From: Amia ocellicauda
Lineage: Eukaryota; Chordata; Actinopteri; Amiiformes; Amiidae
Reading direction: 5' to 3'
DNA length: 64,000 nt
Assembly: GCF_036373705.1 (NCBI RefSeq)
Contig: NC_089855.1
Span: forward strand, 31,708,719-31,772,718
The notes beneath the pieces are model-generated. The model saw only the letters and a program-made list of their open reading frames with translations, was not told the DNA's origin and made no database searches. Within the stretch, counting starts at the first letter, position 1. Each line of letters starts with the position of its first letter. This document shows, one piece after another, positions 1 to 12,830 of this stretch. The position numbers and the translations under genes were made by a program.

Positions 1-2640
1 AATTTATCTAATTATCTGAGTCTTCTATTTAGCTTTCAGATTTGTGTAGACATAGACACATGCATTTCTATTACAGCAATCCACTCAAACATAATCCCCA
101 TGTCTGAGCAATCACTCAACTTTTATGTCCATACACACTGAACTCTTTGTCGCTGTGCCAAATGTTGACCTTGTGAAAAGCTTGGAAAATACCAATACCA
201 GTGGACACATTTTGTGCCACTTTTGAAGTGGGAATATGTTGTCAGCATGGTGGCCCCTCAATTCCTTTGCCCAGTAATGGGACCAGTGGTCTCCCACCCA
301 TGAAGAAAAGCCCCATTGTTTACCCCACATCTGAAATTTCTAAAGACTGGGAACACATGTTCGTTATTCATCCATAAAGCAATTATCTTTTCACATTATT
401 TAATTTGATCATACATATAATCAATAATCCTCCCTCCCTGGTCCATGTGCAGTGCAGAGCTGTTTAATACATTAATTTGATAACTGAAAGTGTTCGAACC
501 TGTAAAACTCCCTGCCTGGCTACATCCCTTTCTAAAGACTAAAATATCAAACGTGTGAATACAGTTGAAAACAAATAACATCTGTCTCCTGAGACCGAGA
601 CCCCCCCACCCCAACTTGTTGTACAACCCATTGATAAAAATCCAGACCAGAGTTTTGGCCAGAGTTGCTGAGCTGGTGTAAATAGCAGCCAGTTCCTAAC
701 CCCCATTACATTCGCCAGTGGCTCTGCAACAAAGGCCTAGCCCACATTCCTAGCAGGGCCGAGATCTGTTTGTGTTACTGCTGGGGTCTCTGAGGTGGAA
801 AAAGGGCCACGCTGTTAAATTGCATAAGCCACCCTGTCACTGTATAGCACGGCGGGATTATATTAATTTGGCTGTCCACACACCAACGTGGAAGTAATCG
901 CATCTTTCTTGGGTCAGCGGTAGGTGGAGAATTGGGCAATGGCTCCTTTGTTCTTGGGTTACAGAAGAGCAGGGTGGATAAATAGATTATCAGGGTACCC
1001 CCCCAGGCAAAACATGGTAAACTGTAGTTATAGGTTTGTACAAGTGGTGCAGCAGAATTGTTAGCAAAATACCCCAATCATCTTCTATAAGGCACTCTTG
1101 TTTATCCAAGCTGCAATTTGATTTTCCATTCCCGAGTGGTCAATGGGCATTTCTCCTCACCGTCTTCAGTTAAAGAGGGCTTGTCCTGGTTTTGAAATCA
1201 TGTTTGTTCAAAATTAAAGAGATGGGGATCCCAGTTGCATTTTTGTATATATTTCCTGGGACATATACTAAATGAAACAGATAGGTGCATGTTGTATTTG
1301 AGTCCAACCTACTTCAATTTTATTATTTGAGAAAATGGGAGACTGGAAAAGTGTGTCCTTGCCCCTAAAAAGACCTTTCAAAACACTCTGTTCACATAAA
1401 AATGAACCACTTAGTCATCGAAAGTGGTGATGCTAAGTTGAGCTTTCAGATGAATTTCCTAGAATTTAGGTTGCATTCCCCAGTGTAACCCTGGAAGACT
1501 GCGCAGGCTGAGTTTAACTGGAACAAACCCACACAGGAAGGCAAAACACAGCATTAGAAATTAATGTTATCCATAGAAATGTGGAACCTTGGAGAACATT
1601 AAGTTACATAGGATTAGCAGACAGTGTTGGCTGATATAAGAGATGTATTTTATAGGGTCATGGTCACTTCCTGGCACTTCCTGGATAGTGCAGCTGGAGT
1701 CTTGGGTGTGATGGAAGGGTGGTCCTGAATGCTCCAACAACTCAAGACTGGTGCTTCTCTTTTGAATACTGGCGTCTTCGCACCACAATTAAATCTAGTA
1801 CTTTGATGTGTCTTTTACAAGTGCAAACCACCCCTTTGCTCGAGCAAACAACACAAGCACATTTTCTTACCAATCAAGTGTCAAACTGTGTTTTCTTTAG
1901 TGTTTTGTCATGTCATCAGTATAGAGAAGAGCCAATTGCAATTGCTTATTATATACTCAGACAGGTTATTCATTTAGTTTTGCAGAATTTGTGAAGATAC
2001 AGTTTTGCATTTCTGAAGTTTCTGTATATAAATTACTTCACACCAACTGAATATATTGTCCCGCACCAGTGAGATGTGGAGGCCAGTTTGGTTATGCAGA
2101 AATGTTACACAGAAAAGTAATTAAAGCAACTTTTAGTGTGTGAACTTTCAATGACCTATTAACTACATTTCTGGTTAACAATAAGTTGTTATATACTGTG
2201 GTCTATAATGACTTACCTGGTTGTAAAGCATGCACCAAAAAATGTTTGCATACTGTATCAGCAACCCACGAACACTGAATGGTTATTCAAAACTGATACA
2301 TGAACAGAAAACAGGAAGGCAGAGAGTCCGATAGCGAAACTGTTTCTCTCAAAGCTAGTTACAAAAAGAAAACGTTTTTTTTTGCAAGTTAATGAATAAA
2401 ACAGTGTAACACCACTTGATAATAAACTAAGGCCCAGTTGTTTCAAGAAGAGGTGCGTACATGCATAATGCATACTTCACCATTCTTGATACTGTTGAGA
2501 TGGGTGCAGAGTGGGGTTGGAAAGACAAAGAAGAAAAAATCTCCCTGCAGCCGCACAGTGATAGAGTACGGAGCCCAACAGCTTGATTTAGCAGGAGCGT
2601 TACCGTCCCCCCCCCCAGCACTGGCACCGTGTCTTCTATC
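1..2640. other. upstream intergenic DNA, no gene recognised
   Basis: I see only short, unconserved reading frames and no familiar exon or mobile element. Distal cryaa enhancers may lie here, but nothing specific can be supported. Confidence 0.6.
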
Positions 2641-2686
2641 CGCTAGTGGGGCAGACTGTCGTGTGCAGGTCACGCCCTGTGCTTTC

Positions 2687-2800
2687 TGCTGACAGGAGTA
2701 CCCCAGCCATGACATCATATCATTCCAGCAAAATCCAGGCTAATACCTTCATTCTGTAAAGCAGGTATATATAGAGGGTTGCAGCCCCTCCAGGCCTCAC
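2687..2800 (+). promoter_or_regulatory. cryaa: cryaa core promoter: Maf half-site, CRE-like site, TATA box
   Basis: Directly visible are a TGCTGAC Maf half-site at 2687-2693, a CRE-like TGACATCA at 2710-2717 and a TATATATAG box at 2766-2774. Transcription should therefore start near 2795-2800, giving a 5' leader of roughly 95 nt rich in CAGC/AGCC repeats. Alpha-A-crystallin promoters in other vertebrates are driven by large Maf proteins, CREB/CREM and Pax6, so the motif order is as expected. Binding itself is inferred. Confidence 0.7.
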
Positions 2801-2892
2801 ACAGCAGTTCTCCCAGCCTCCCTCCCCACTTTGAGCTCATTGTAAAGAGCAGCAGCCAGTCAAGCAGCCAGCCAGCCAAGCAGCCAACCACA

Positions 2893-5800
2893 ATGGATAT
2901 TGCCATCCAGCACCCCTGGTTTAGACGGGCCCTGGGCTCCCTCTACCCCAGCCGTCTCTTTGACCAGTTTTTCGGGGAAGGGCTGTTCGAGTACGACCTC
3001 TTTCCCTATGCCACCTCTACCATCAGCCCTTTCTACAGACAGACCCTCTTCCGCAACTTCATGGAATCGACCAATTCCGGCATCTCTGAGGTAAAACCTT
3101 CTTCTCCTTTGCTAATCTGATTTTCCTGTTGCGGTAGTCGAGACTTTGTCGCGTAGTTGCAGCTACGGTGGAAAGAGCGGCACATGCAGGAACACAGCAC
3201 ACTCCTCGCACAGGCTAGGGTTTTCGTCTTATAAAAGACACAATGTTAACGCTTCATGAACGTGGACCAGTCCAGTGAGCTGGACAGATAAAAAAAACAA
3301 CTTCAAAACAGGACCATAACTACAAATTTATAGTCTCTCTGCTGAAGACTTAGCGACCCACAAACACATTGTTCTGCTCTGTGCTGCCCCATGGCAGTAA
3401 AACGCTACAAAAACTGATTCCAGAGGTGTGACAGTCATGTGTGACAAATTGAATAAACCTTAGCTGAAGCAAAGCATCTTTCCCTTGCAGTTATCTTTTC
3501 AGATGGGAGCAGTGCTAGAATAAACAGAAATAGAATAATAACATTCTGAAATATCAAGTGACCCTCTTCCCCAGTCACAGTCGAGCACTGTACACAGGTG
3601 ACCTTCACTGCCAGTGAAGCAATGATGCCAACTTCTACAACAGAGTCGGGACACATATACTCAACCTGAGTTAGCTCACAATAATCCAGAATACGGATAA
3701 GAACTCTCTCAACGAATCAGTGACTGTTCCTCATTACATTTGATATTAAACGCTGTTTGTTTTTCTTCTTATAGAAACAGCTTTACTATTATTGGTATTG
3801 GCTTTTGTGTTAAAAAATTCTGATACTGGTAGAGCGAAGGGATGGGAAAAAAGAAGGGGGGAACCAAACAGAAGAGACTGAAAGACAAGTAGTCCACTTT
3901 CAAGACCATTTCCTGTCACTTTCTAGTGACCGTAATTATAAAACTCCCAAATGTGGCATTAGACTGCAGGCTATTAGTGCTTTCCCTTGTATTAATGCTT
4001 CCTTATTTCTTATTTCTCAGGACTAGATACCAGATATCAGAAATAATAAGTTAAACATGGAAAAACTTTTTGGGAACTGGTATCAAACAAAGAAACACAT
4101 ATCTGATTTATTGTAGATATTGAACTTAACAAAACAGAACCTTTGGGAGTTATGCATTTATATGATCAGACATTTGTCAAACTTATGTAATGCTTGCAGA
4201 TTTAATTTATTTTTTATTTTTGATCATGTGATGTCTCCTGAGCCATATTTTGAGCCAACTCAGAAAAAGCCATGAGAGACTCAACAAAGTATCTCCTTTT
4301 GACCCTTATATCTTGATTGAGTCTTCAGAATTGAGTCTTGAGAATTTGCCTTCTTTGTCATTCAAACACATTTCGAGTCAACCCATGCTATGAATCACTC
4401 ACCCTGCCCTCAACGTTAAACCCCATTTTAAAAGCCCCTTTACTCTCACACCTCGTCTGACTTGACATCCCATGTGTCACTTTTCTCGTTGTGCCTCATT
4501 CTCAGAATTAGTATGCAAATGCCTCTGAAAGACAACTGATTAACATTCAAATACAACTAGTGACAAGGAAACTAAACCCTAAACATTCAAGCCCTACCTC
4601 TACTGAGGTAAAGAGAGGAGGCAGATATGTAAATTTAGTTCAAATTTGTCATTTCTACTCTACTTTAAATACAGTGGAGAGATGTTTGCTGAAGTTCATT
4701 GTGGTGCTGTCAGTCACCATTATGCTACATAGCTGAAATCTTGTGTGTAGCACAAATTCAGAGTTTCTGATTGCTCTGGACAAATGCCATCATTAGTCTG
4801 CAGTGCTGTTTTGTTCAAGGCAATGTAACTTGTGCATAATGTTAAGAGCTTTGAAGATGCAAACTCCTTAGTAGAAATGGGAAGCTAATACAGAATACAG
4901 GTTTTAATACACGATAGCAATATGTGATCCTTATATTTTCTTATATGACACAATTGGCCCAGACCATTTTTTTTTTTATAGATTTGAAAAAGATGTTATA
5001 TTTTGTCATCTTGTTATACTTAGTTTTATTTTATGTTGAAAATATATTGTAGAAAGTAACCTCAACCTATATTTGCTACCTATAAAATAAATATGGATTA
5101 AAGACTAAAATGTATATGTATCCCATATATTTTAGATATACAAACATGGGGGTACTTGTGGCACATGAAAAGTGATGGATCTCACATTTTGACTTGATAT
5201 GAAAATTATATATTTGTAGTGCATGGGAACCCAGTCAAAGAACACACCCAGTGAGTTTTGCATCTGTTCGAACTAGGCTCCAAATTTAGCCCCGTCGCTA
5301 ATGCAATTGCAAGAGAGCGACGGGTGCCCTGACTCAGTCTCTTACCCCCTCTCCCCTCCGGCAGGTGCGGTCTGACAGGGACAAGTTCACAATCTTCCTG
5401 GATGTCAAACACTTCTCCCCTGACGAGCTGAACGTGAAGGTTATGGATGACTATGTGGAAATTCAAGGCAAGCATGGAGAGAGACAGGTACGCTACCAAT
5501 TTGCTATCAATTCACTGGCCTGCATTCTCTCACTCTATATTCTCTGTGAAACTATATTCAGTTACACTATACTCTCTGTTAAACTTTACTGTACCTCTAG
5601 ACTCTCAGTTACACTATACTCTATGTAAAACTATACTCAGTTACACATTGCTCTTCCTTACGTTTCCCTCGGTCCATCACCTTACACACAGACTAAGTAG
5701 TGGAAATCAATGATTATACATCTAGTCTATCATAATCAAAAGGAGCTATTTATTGACAGACACATAAATGCTCCACAACCACTACCTCATTCCTGCATAC

Positions 5801-8478
5801 TTCTGTTGAAGACATATTTGCAAGATTAAAAAATAAAAAGATAATCACAGAAGGTCTCATATGTGAGGGATAAAAAATTTACTTCCGCATCTTGATGTTT
5901 GTATTACGAGCTGGTTGCCTTGGCCTGAGGGGGACATGTGATAAACTCCGTCCTATACAGTCAGCAGCCTTCGAATGTGTGATCAAAGATCAGCTGCCTT
6001 GGGGCATCCTACTGCTTTTTGGGTCACGTGTAAGATAAGCATCTGCCTGGTGAAGAGGCCTTTATCATGGTGACGGCACGTTCTTCAGCCACAACATTCC
6101 AGAAAATATCAGATTCCTTCTCTGAGCGCTTGCGTTGCTCGTTCCCAAACGGTATCCTTGCCCCACCTTCTGGTCAATCCAGTGGAATTACCTAATTCAT
6201 GCATAATCCCTAGTATTAGTACTGTGAGGTATAGACTAGTGTTGATGTCCTTTTCTTAAACATTGTAGTAGATGTGTGACTAAGCATCAATTAAACAAAC
6301 TGTCCCCTCATTCTTGTCTGGCTTCCTCTTGGGTTTCTGTAAAGGTATGTGCAGGAATGACAGTTAGGTGCTGTACACAGTCTAGTACTGTCTCTCTCTA
6401 TGCCTTACCCAGGCTATGATTAGGGTAAACAAGCATGGGTAATAGTCAGGTGTGAGTAAGGCATTCTCTCAAACACTGAACCACATTGCACGTCTTACCA
6501 CTATAATCAATTCTGCGTAAAGATTGCTACCTCCAGATCCGTTCAGATTAGGCTGAAGTAAACGTTTGTCAAATTCCGGAAGACATCACACTTCCCCCAC
6601 TTCCCAAGGGCAGCCAAGTGACACCATTTAAACCAAAGCACACAATGGCCAGGGAAGTACCTGGATGCAACCATGTTCTATTTCATATCAATTCCAAAAT
6701 GTAATGTCCCAGGCTGCATTGCAACAGGACCAAAATTGTATCAATGATTTGTAAAAAGAAGACATTATTAAATAAATATATGGGTTTTTTAATGTAGTTC
6801 TTTTTCTTTCAGGTAGTGGTTTTTCATACAGCTTTGTGTCATAACTTGATTTCCCAGCAGACTTCCCTCTAGGCAGCTCAAATTTCCATCTAACCTCATG
6901 GGTTCAGCAAATGCCTGGGAGCTATTTTTTTTTTTCCACCGCTCTTGATATTCCAGCAGAAACCTAAAAGGCTGTTTGACTTCCCTACATATGCAGTATG
7001 AGTTGGGCTTGTGTTGCCTTCCAATGCAGAAAAAACTGTGATTCTTAATAATGCATATACATCTATTGCAGATATAAATATATATACATTTACCTGTAAA
7101 CAAAATAAGAAAGATTGAATTCCAAGATTCCAAACAGCTAATGAATCTTGTTCAAAATTAAAATAATAATCTTTACATTTCTTTCTTTTAAATCTCAAAT
7201 GGTTAAATAAGGAAAGTGATTTTGTATTCACGCCGATTTAAAAGAAGGCTCACAACATCTTGACATTCATGGCTATATTATGAAAATGAAGAACTATTCA
7301 TGTCGGTGTCCTGATCATGTTTTCCCTAGCACCAAGGACTAAACTCCTACATCCTTGAGAAAACCCAATAGTAAAGCCAGAAGAGACTACACTGTCCCAT
7401 TAACTCAGTCACAGAAGAGGCCAGTAATTTAAGCTTTTTTTGTTTCACCTAACTGCAACCTCCCTTTACCTCCTCCCACAGGTGTACAAATATGGGCTCA
7501 TACCCCCCACACAAGCGATGTAGTTAATAGTTTCCTCAGCCCTACCAGTTATGACAGTTAGAAATGCCATTTCAACAAGGGTATTGTCTATGAGGATGGC
7601 ACAAGAGCCTTGGAAGGGAGATACTCAGAAGTCAGACATCAGTAAATATCCCCACAACAGTGCTTTTGTCTATTTCAAAAAAAATGTTTTTTATTTAATT
7701 TATTCCCTATTTATAGTTGACTGGGGTTTCCTCTTATGTACATGTAGCTCGTTCACTCAAAACGTCAGGTTTATGCAGTGTTGTAACCTCAGTTAGCCCT
7801 CAAAGGAAAAGTTCAAAAATTCCACACAACTGTGTCTGAGCCACACCGTCACTAGAGGGCGTCAGGAGTTTCTTAAAATTTCTGTTTTGTGTAACTGCAA
7901 GGGAATTCCTGCAGACTTTCCAAAACTCTGTAAAGAATTCATACATGTCACAAGCAGACAGAGGGAAGGAGGTTTCACTGAGTGGCATCAACTGCCTGAT
8001 TTATTTTGTGGGGTAGCCATGACTGCTTTCTTGGCCTACTACTCCCACAGCCTCTCCAGTCCTCAAGGAGCAATGTCTTGTTCTGGCTTTCATTCCACCT
8101 CTTGTCAATTGTCTACTTAATTGAAGTCAAATCATCTGATATTCCCAGGTCTTAAATCGGGTGCTAACTGAATGGTAGTTTAGCAACACGGCCTTGCAAT
8201 ACTTTTCTGAACTGATTTTTCAGCGTCTGCCAAGACCCCCTGCCCAGTGACGTTTCTCTCTCTTGCAGGACGACCATGGCTACATTTCCCGCGAGTTCCA
8301 ACGCCGCTACCGCCTGCCCTCCAACGTGGATCAGTCGGCTATCACCTGCTCGCTGTCCTCTGATGGGCTCCTGACCCTCTGTGGCCCCAAGACGTCCACA
8401 GGCACAGACTCCAGCCGCGGCGACCGGAACATCCCCGTGACCCGCGAGGAGAAGCCCACTTCCGCCGCATCCTCTTAG
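2893..8478 (+). CDS. cryaa: alpha-A-crystallin (small heat-shock protein), three exons
   Basis: Coding exons are 2893-3090, 5365-5487 and 8269-8478, giving 176 residues; all junctions are GT-AG and fall between codons. Residues 1-66 carry the N-terminal region, starting [12 protein letters not shown] with [14 protein letters not shown]. Exon 2 (residues 67-107, the family's usual 123 nt) and exon 3 (108-176) carry the alpha-crystallin domain, including the [13 protein letters not shown] strand. The C-terminal tail has the IPV anchor motif at 162-164 and ends [11 protein letters not shown]. The human protein is 173 residues; the extra residues lie just before the end of exon 1. The start ATG has a good context (ccacaATGG) and sits about 125 bp after a TATA box. 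The protein is an ATP-independent chaperone and a major structural protein of the eye lens. No extra insert exon of the rodent type is seen. Identification is very secure. Confidence 0.97.
3091..5364 (+). other. cryaa: cryaa intron 1
   Basis: This 2,274-bp intron begins GTAAAACC and ends CTCCGGCAG. It is AT-rich unique sequence. An octamer-like ATGCAAAT lies near 4513-4520. I see no coding potential and no recognisable mobile element. Confidence 0.85.
5545..5650. repeat. degenerate short tandem repeat (GTTACACTATACTCT-like units)
   Basis: Several imperfect copies of a unit resembling GTTACACTATACTCTCTGT follow one another within cryaa intron 2. They were recognised by eye, so the unit length and copy number are approximate. 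Confidence 0.5.
8050..8160. repeat. degraded dispersed repeat, copy 1
   Basis: It contains CTTAATTGAAGTCA (8116-8129) followed by CCAGGTCTTAA (8145-8155). The same two blocks in the same order recur at 41250-41263 and 41298-41308. The family is not identified. It could be an old SINE or MITE, and its limits are uncertain. Confidence 0.4.
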
Positions 8479-9430
8479 GCGTGATCCTGCTGCCAAGGAA
8501 GGGTGAGGGGGTGGAGGGAGGCAGAAGCAGCGGGCGGGGAGTGGGGTGGGAGGTTTGTGGGAGAGGTTGGGGGACAGATTGTTGGGTTTCCCCAGTGGTT
8601 AGTGGAGGTGGAGGTGGTCCTATGAAAGCACGGATTCCCCAACCCCTCTCGATCCGCATTCACCTCCAGTCCACCCCCTTCCTTCTCTTCCTACTCCTTA
8701 CCGCTTCTTTACTGAGAGCCATCTCACAGATATCAGTGTATATCTAGTTTATTTTTTTCTTTTATTTTTTTTAATATTACTATGAGGATGGATGGAGATC
8801 AGATAGGGGGATCAAGCTTAACAAACATGATATATCAAATAATTATAATAACAATAATAATATTATTAATAATAATAACAATAATCTGTGTGGAGACACT
8901 TAACTTCTGAACTCTCACCTAATGCAACCATAACCTCAACTCCCCTACAACAACCGTGGAGTCGAATTGGTACCAATGATAAAATTGGAAATGGAAAAAT
9001 CACTAGGCCTCTCTTGACCTGCCAATAAACACAAACCAAAGAGAGAGGACACATTTGGGGTACTGTCCAAGAATTGTCCAGGTTACATTTACACCTGACT
9101 ACAAGGTTGGTTGTGGGAAATTAATGCTGACTGATCAAATTGAGCCACACAGCGACACTTCCTGGTTTCCCAGAGGCCAGAGTGAGAAAAACTGGGGAGA
9201 GTTCAGTCTAAGTGCATATTGATGTGTGTCAGAGGATTTCTTAGAAAGAAGGATTACACCCCTGGGATATGTTCCTACTGAGCCTTCCACCTCTGGGCTC
9301 TCCTCTCCTGTGTCAAAGCTTCCAATGCCTTTCTTTTGTAATCACAACTTTCCTGTCACGTAGTTTTGCCTTGTTATACTGATATCTGGCACATTATCTG
9401 AGCAGTCTAATAAAAATATCAAGTTGTAAA
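8479..9430 (+). other. cryaa: cryaa 3' UTR with candidate polyadenylation signals
   Basis: Downstream of the stop codon are a G-rich segment (8500-8620), an AAT-rich low-complexity tract (8840-8885) and two AATAAA hexamers, at 9024-9029 and 9409-9414. Either could end the mRNA, giving 3' UTRs of about 0.57 or 0.95 kb. The sequence alone does not decide between them. Confidence 0.55.
8838..8886. repeat. AAT/ATT-rich low-complexity tract
   Basis: Imperfect (AAT)n and (AAC)n units run through this stretch, which lies in the probable cryaa 3' UTR. Confidence 0.8.
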
Positions 9431-11500
9431 ATTAAAAGATTTCTTCTACTTTTTTCTTTTCCAACCACTCTCCCAATGGTAACTTCTACAGCGCAGTTCC
9501 AACCCAGGGGAATTAGTGCATTGGATTAGATTACATATTAAATAATAATCATCTATGGTCATGAATGCAAATAGAAAGAGGAACATGCCCAGTAGGCAAA
9601 ACTGTTTCTTCCTTCAAATCCTGGATTGCATGTGTCCTGTGTTTGGCTCACTTCCAATCTTGCTAGGGATATATACAGCGATCATGCACTCTTTCCATCT
9701 CTCTGATATATATTGTTTAATGGGGGCTTTTGCAGACACCTACGATTTGTGAATGGAACTGATGTAAAAGGCAAAGGAAGTTGTCATCAAATCAAACAAA
9801 ACCCCTTTCTTAATAAGGGGATCCATAAAACATGAGAAGAACAAAATGTGAATAACACAAATCTCAAATAACCTGCCATAAATTTTAAGTCACTTAATAT
9901 CCATGGCTACACAACTTGTCAACCTACGCATATTATGATCTGAGCAACCATCCAGAAAAGTTCTGAGGTTTCGTCACATCATGTCCAAACAAGGTGAATT
10001 CTGTCTCTTTTCTCTATTGAAGCCTGTGAGATGAAAGACAAAACCGCAAAATGAATATATTCTACGGTGGAAAATTCCTTTAAGGAAACTAAAATGGAAT
10101 AAACATAAAGTTAATTAACAATGAAGGCGTTCAGAAGTGGGCTGCGCAACATAATGGATATAAATCAAATATGAAGGTATGATCTGATAACAGTGATTCT
10201 CCCATAACTATTTCAAAATCATTAAAACATATTGCAAAAGAATGATGTGGAAAGCTGACGAACTTCCTAAGGGTCTCACTTCAGTGCTTTTTGATCTGTA
10301 ATGACGTGTTTTTCTCTCAATAAAATGTATACACATTAAGCTTATTGTCTCAGCAACGTTCAAGCAATGACTTGCTGAGGCTTGGGGTTCAATAGCCTAC
10401 AATCACAGACGAGAAAGGTTCGCAGACCAGCTTATCTTTGTAATCTTAAAATGAACTAAATTGATCTAGGAGTAGCAGGAACTGGGCCAGCATGTGACAT
10501 GTGTACTTGATAGCTGGAGGAATGTCAGCCACCAACTTATGAAATATAATCAATGTCAGGTCCAGAACATAAGGAGAACAGTCAAATACATCCAATATCT
10601 TTAGTTTACACCACTGGAGTGGGATTTTACTCTACTCCACATGCAGCATCGAAGAAATAAAACACACTTCACTGTTTACTTCAAGTTTACTGTGTACATG
10701 TTTAATAAGTGACCATAATGACATGACTCTCTAGTTTTGGATTCTCTGAAATGCTTGCAAAACAACAGTGAACAGTGAATAAAGCACGACTCGCTTAAAA
10801 AGTCGCTGCCCCATTTCCAAGTTGTCAATTAAAGCAAATCAACCGTTTGATGTCCTTACCTGGACTTGGCCCTGTTACATTTCATAACACTATCTTTACA
10901 GCGCTCAAGTTTATTGTCTGGAACACGTTGTGCTGAATATAGAGGGCTAATTAGCATCAATTAGCAACTTTGCTCGATCAGATGTGTGTGTGTGTGTGTG
11001 TGTGTCAGTCCTTGCAGTGTCACTCTAAGGTGTGCTAAAGGGCTTTTTTATATCCTCTATGTGGAGGAGCTGGTATATTAGAAGCTACAGAGAAAGTGCT
11101 AAGTGCTAACTGATCAGTGCACACAGGTTTAAGTTCAGGGTGGTGCGTGAGGAGCAGTGGCACAAAGTGATAAGAGGTTTGCTTCAGTATGGAAAATCCA
11201 GCGGTGCTCCAGAGGATTCTATGCCATACTCACCAGCTTGAAGCCTGTGCTGGAGACTTTAGACTCCTTCTGTCCCCAGATAAGTCCAAGCAAATCAGCT
11301 CTCAGTCATCTGGGTTTAAGTCTACAGAGCGTGCCTCACACTTGAGCCACACGTGGTCACAGAAAAGCCAGTTCAGCATTTTGTGTAGTAGTAAATACAC
11401 AGTGATTCGGCTTTCTTAAAAGTATATATGATAAAGCATCACTTCTGCTACTTTTCTCTGACACGTTTTATCAGCTTAGAACTGCAGTATTACTACAGTG
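9431..11500. other. intergenic DNA downstream of cryaa
   Basis: No gene is seen. The stretch holds an inverted pair of Maf-type half-sites at 10349-10379, a TAATTA/TTAGCA-rich block at about 10944-10975 and a (GT)n tract at 10984-11005. The ORFs near 11157-11419 have no recognisable domain. Confidence 0.6.
10984..11005. repeat. (GT)n microsatellite
   Basis: An uninterrupted run of eleven GT units is directly visible. Confidence 0.95.
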
Positions 11501-11579
11501 TTACCTTCCTTACTTTCATAGGCACCAAATGCCTTTTGCTCTTATGCTGGGCTCACCTAAGGAATTTTGACATTTGTCA

Positions 11580-11845
11580 GTTATCAGCAGCCTGGCAAGG
11601 GTAAGACAGCCAGGTACTTGAATGGGAGACATCCAAAAAACATGGGCTTGGTGTTTCAAGTGGAGTTGGAGCACCAATAAATAGCACTCTTCAACTTTAG
11701 CCAGAAATAGGTAAGCAAAGGTCTCTGAAAATTATATAGAACACTGTAATTTACAGACCATCTTAACAAATGAAACATTAAACTGAAGCCCTGCCCCCTA
11801 CGTGAGACAATAAAGATCCCACAGCACTTATATGTTAATCTCACC
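11580..11845 (+). mobile_element. degraded SINE with 5S-rRNA-derived head
   Basis: GGTACTTGAATGGGAGAC at 11613-11630 matches the internal-promoter box C region of 5S rRNA with one change. It is followed about 150 bp later by ATTAAACTGAAG (11777-11788) and TAAAGATCCCACAGCAC (11811-11827). These recall the conserved body of fish 5S-headed SINEs (SINE3/DeuSINE type). The upstream half of the 5S head is not intact, and I see no clear target duplication or tail. It is an old copy with approximate ends. Confidence 0.6.
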
Positions 11846-12830
11846 TGTTCAAATGAAAGAAATAAAGACTAAAGTGAATGATAGTCTGCCACCCTATGAA
11901 CCAACTTCTTCCCATTGTTGAATACTATCAAGTACTGCTAATAACTTTGAAAGTTGGGGGGATAAAGATGATCTTGTCTGTGTTAGAAACCTTACGTCAG
12001 AGTGGGATACAGAGATAAATCAGACCACACACACGGCCTCTAAAATATTTATCTGTGTTGCTGGGAAACAATCCCAAAATCAACTCACAGAAGATATACA
12101 ATCCTAAACACACAATTTCTTCTCTCCGAGAAAAAAAAAAAAGATACGGAAATGGGGTTTTGATCAACAGATTTTCCCATGGCTGGTATAACATTTCAGG
12201 AGAGCTAAATATTGGCTGTTTAATTAAGAGATTGTAATGAATATGCAGGACTGTATAAATTATGTGGCATAAATCCAGACTTAACTGCTTACTTTTAAGG
12301 ACAGAAATATGCTTGTTGCAAAGCTAGGTACACAAATATATACTTGAAAAACTAGCTTTTTTTATATACCAAAAAGAAATAATATGAACAATATATTGTA
12401 ACCATTACATACTTACTTGCCCTTCTTTAGAGCATTCCAAATGCCTTGTGTTCTCATACTGGGCTATGGTAGTATTTTGAACACATTATTAATGTATAAC
12501 TAGAGTTAAGTTAAAATATATTGCCAAAACGTCATTCAGGATGCTTACAACTTAAACAATGTCTTCCCATAATTGTACATTCAGTCAATAAATGATTGAA
12601 AGACAAGTGTTGCAGTGGCAATGTCGTCATTGGGATAAAGTACATTGCGCCATAGCGTCATTTTGCCTGGGTAGGGCTGTTTAGATGAGGTATCCATGGG
12701 ATCTCTCTTTTCAAAAGAAAACGGTTACAATGGCAAAGCACAACCTGCACACACACCATTAGTCAGACACAGCACACGTCCCTACCCAATCTTACACCCA
12801 AAGAGCTGCTGACCTCAGTCTGCGTCTCCA
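11846..12830. other. AT-rich intergenic DNA
   Basis: No gene is recognised. A segment at 12433-12480 resembles 11524-11570, sharing CCAAATGCCTT followed by a TGGGCT block. This may be a decayed second copy of the repeat next to the 5S-type SINE. Confidence 0.5.

Larger units (their letters stand above)
5488..8268 (+). other. cryaa: cryaa intron 2
   Basis: This 2,781-bp intron begins GTACGC and ends CTCTCTTGCAG. It contains a tandem-like run of ACTATACTC-type units (about 5545-5650), a CTCF-like motif at 7849-7863 and a degraded dispersed repeat at about 8050-8160. The longer reading frames inside it are antisense or random. Confidence 0.85.
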
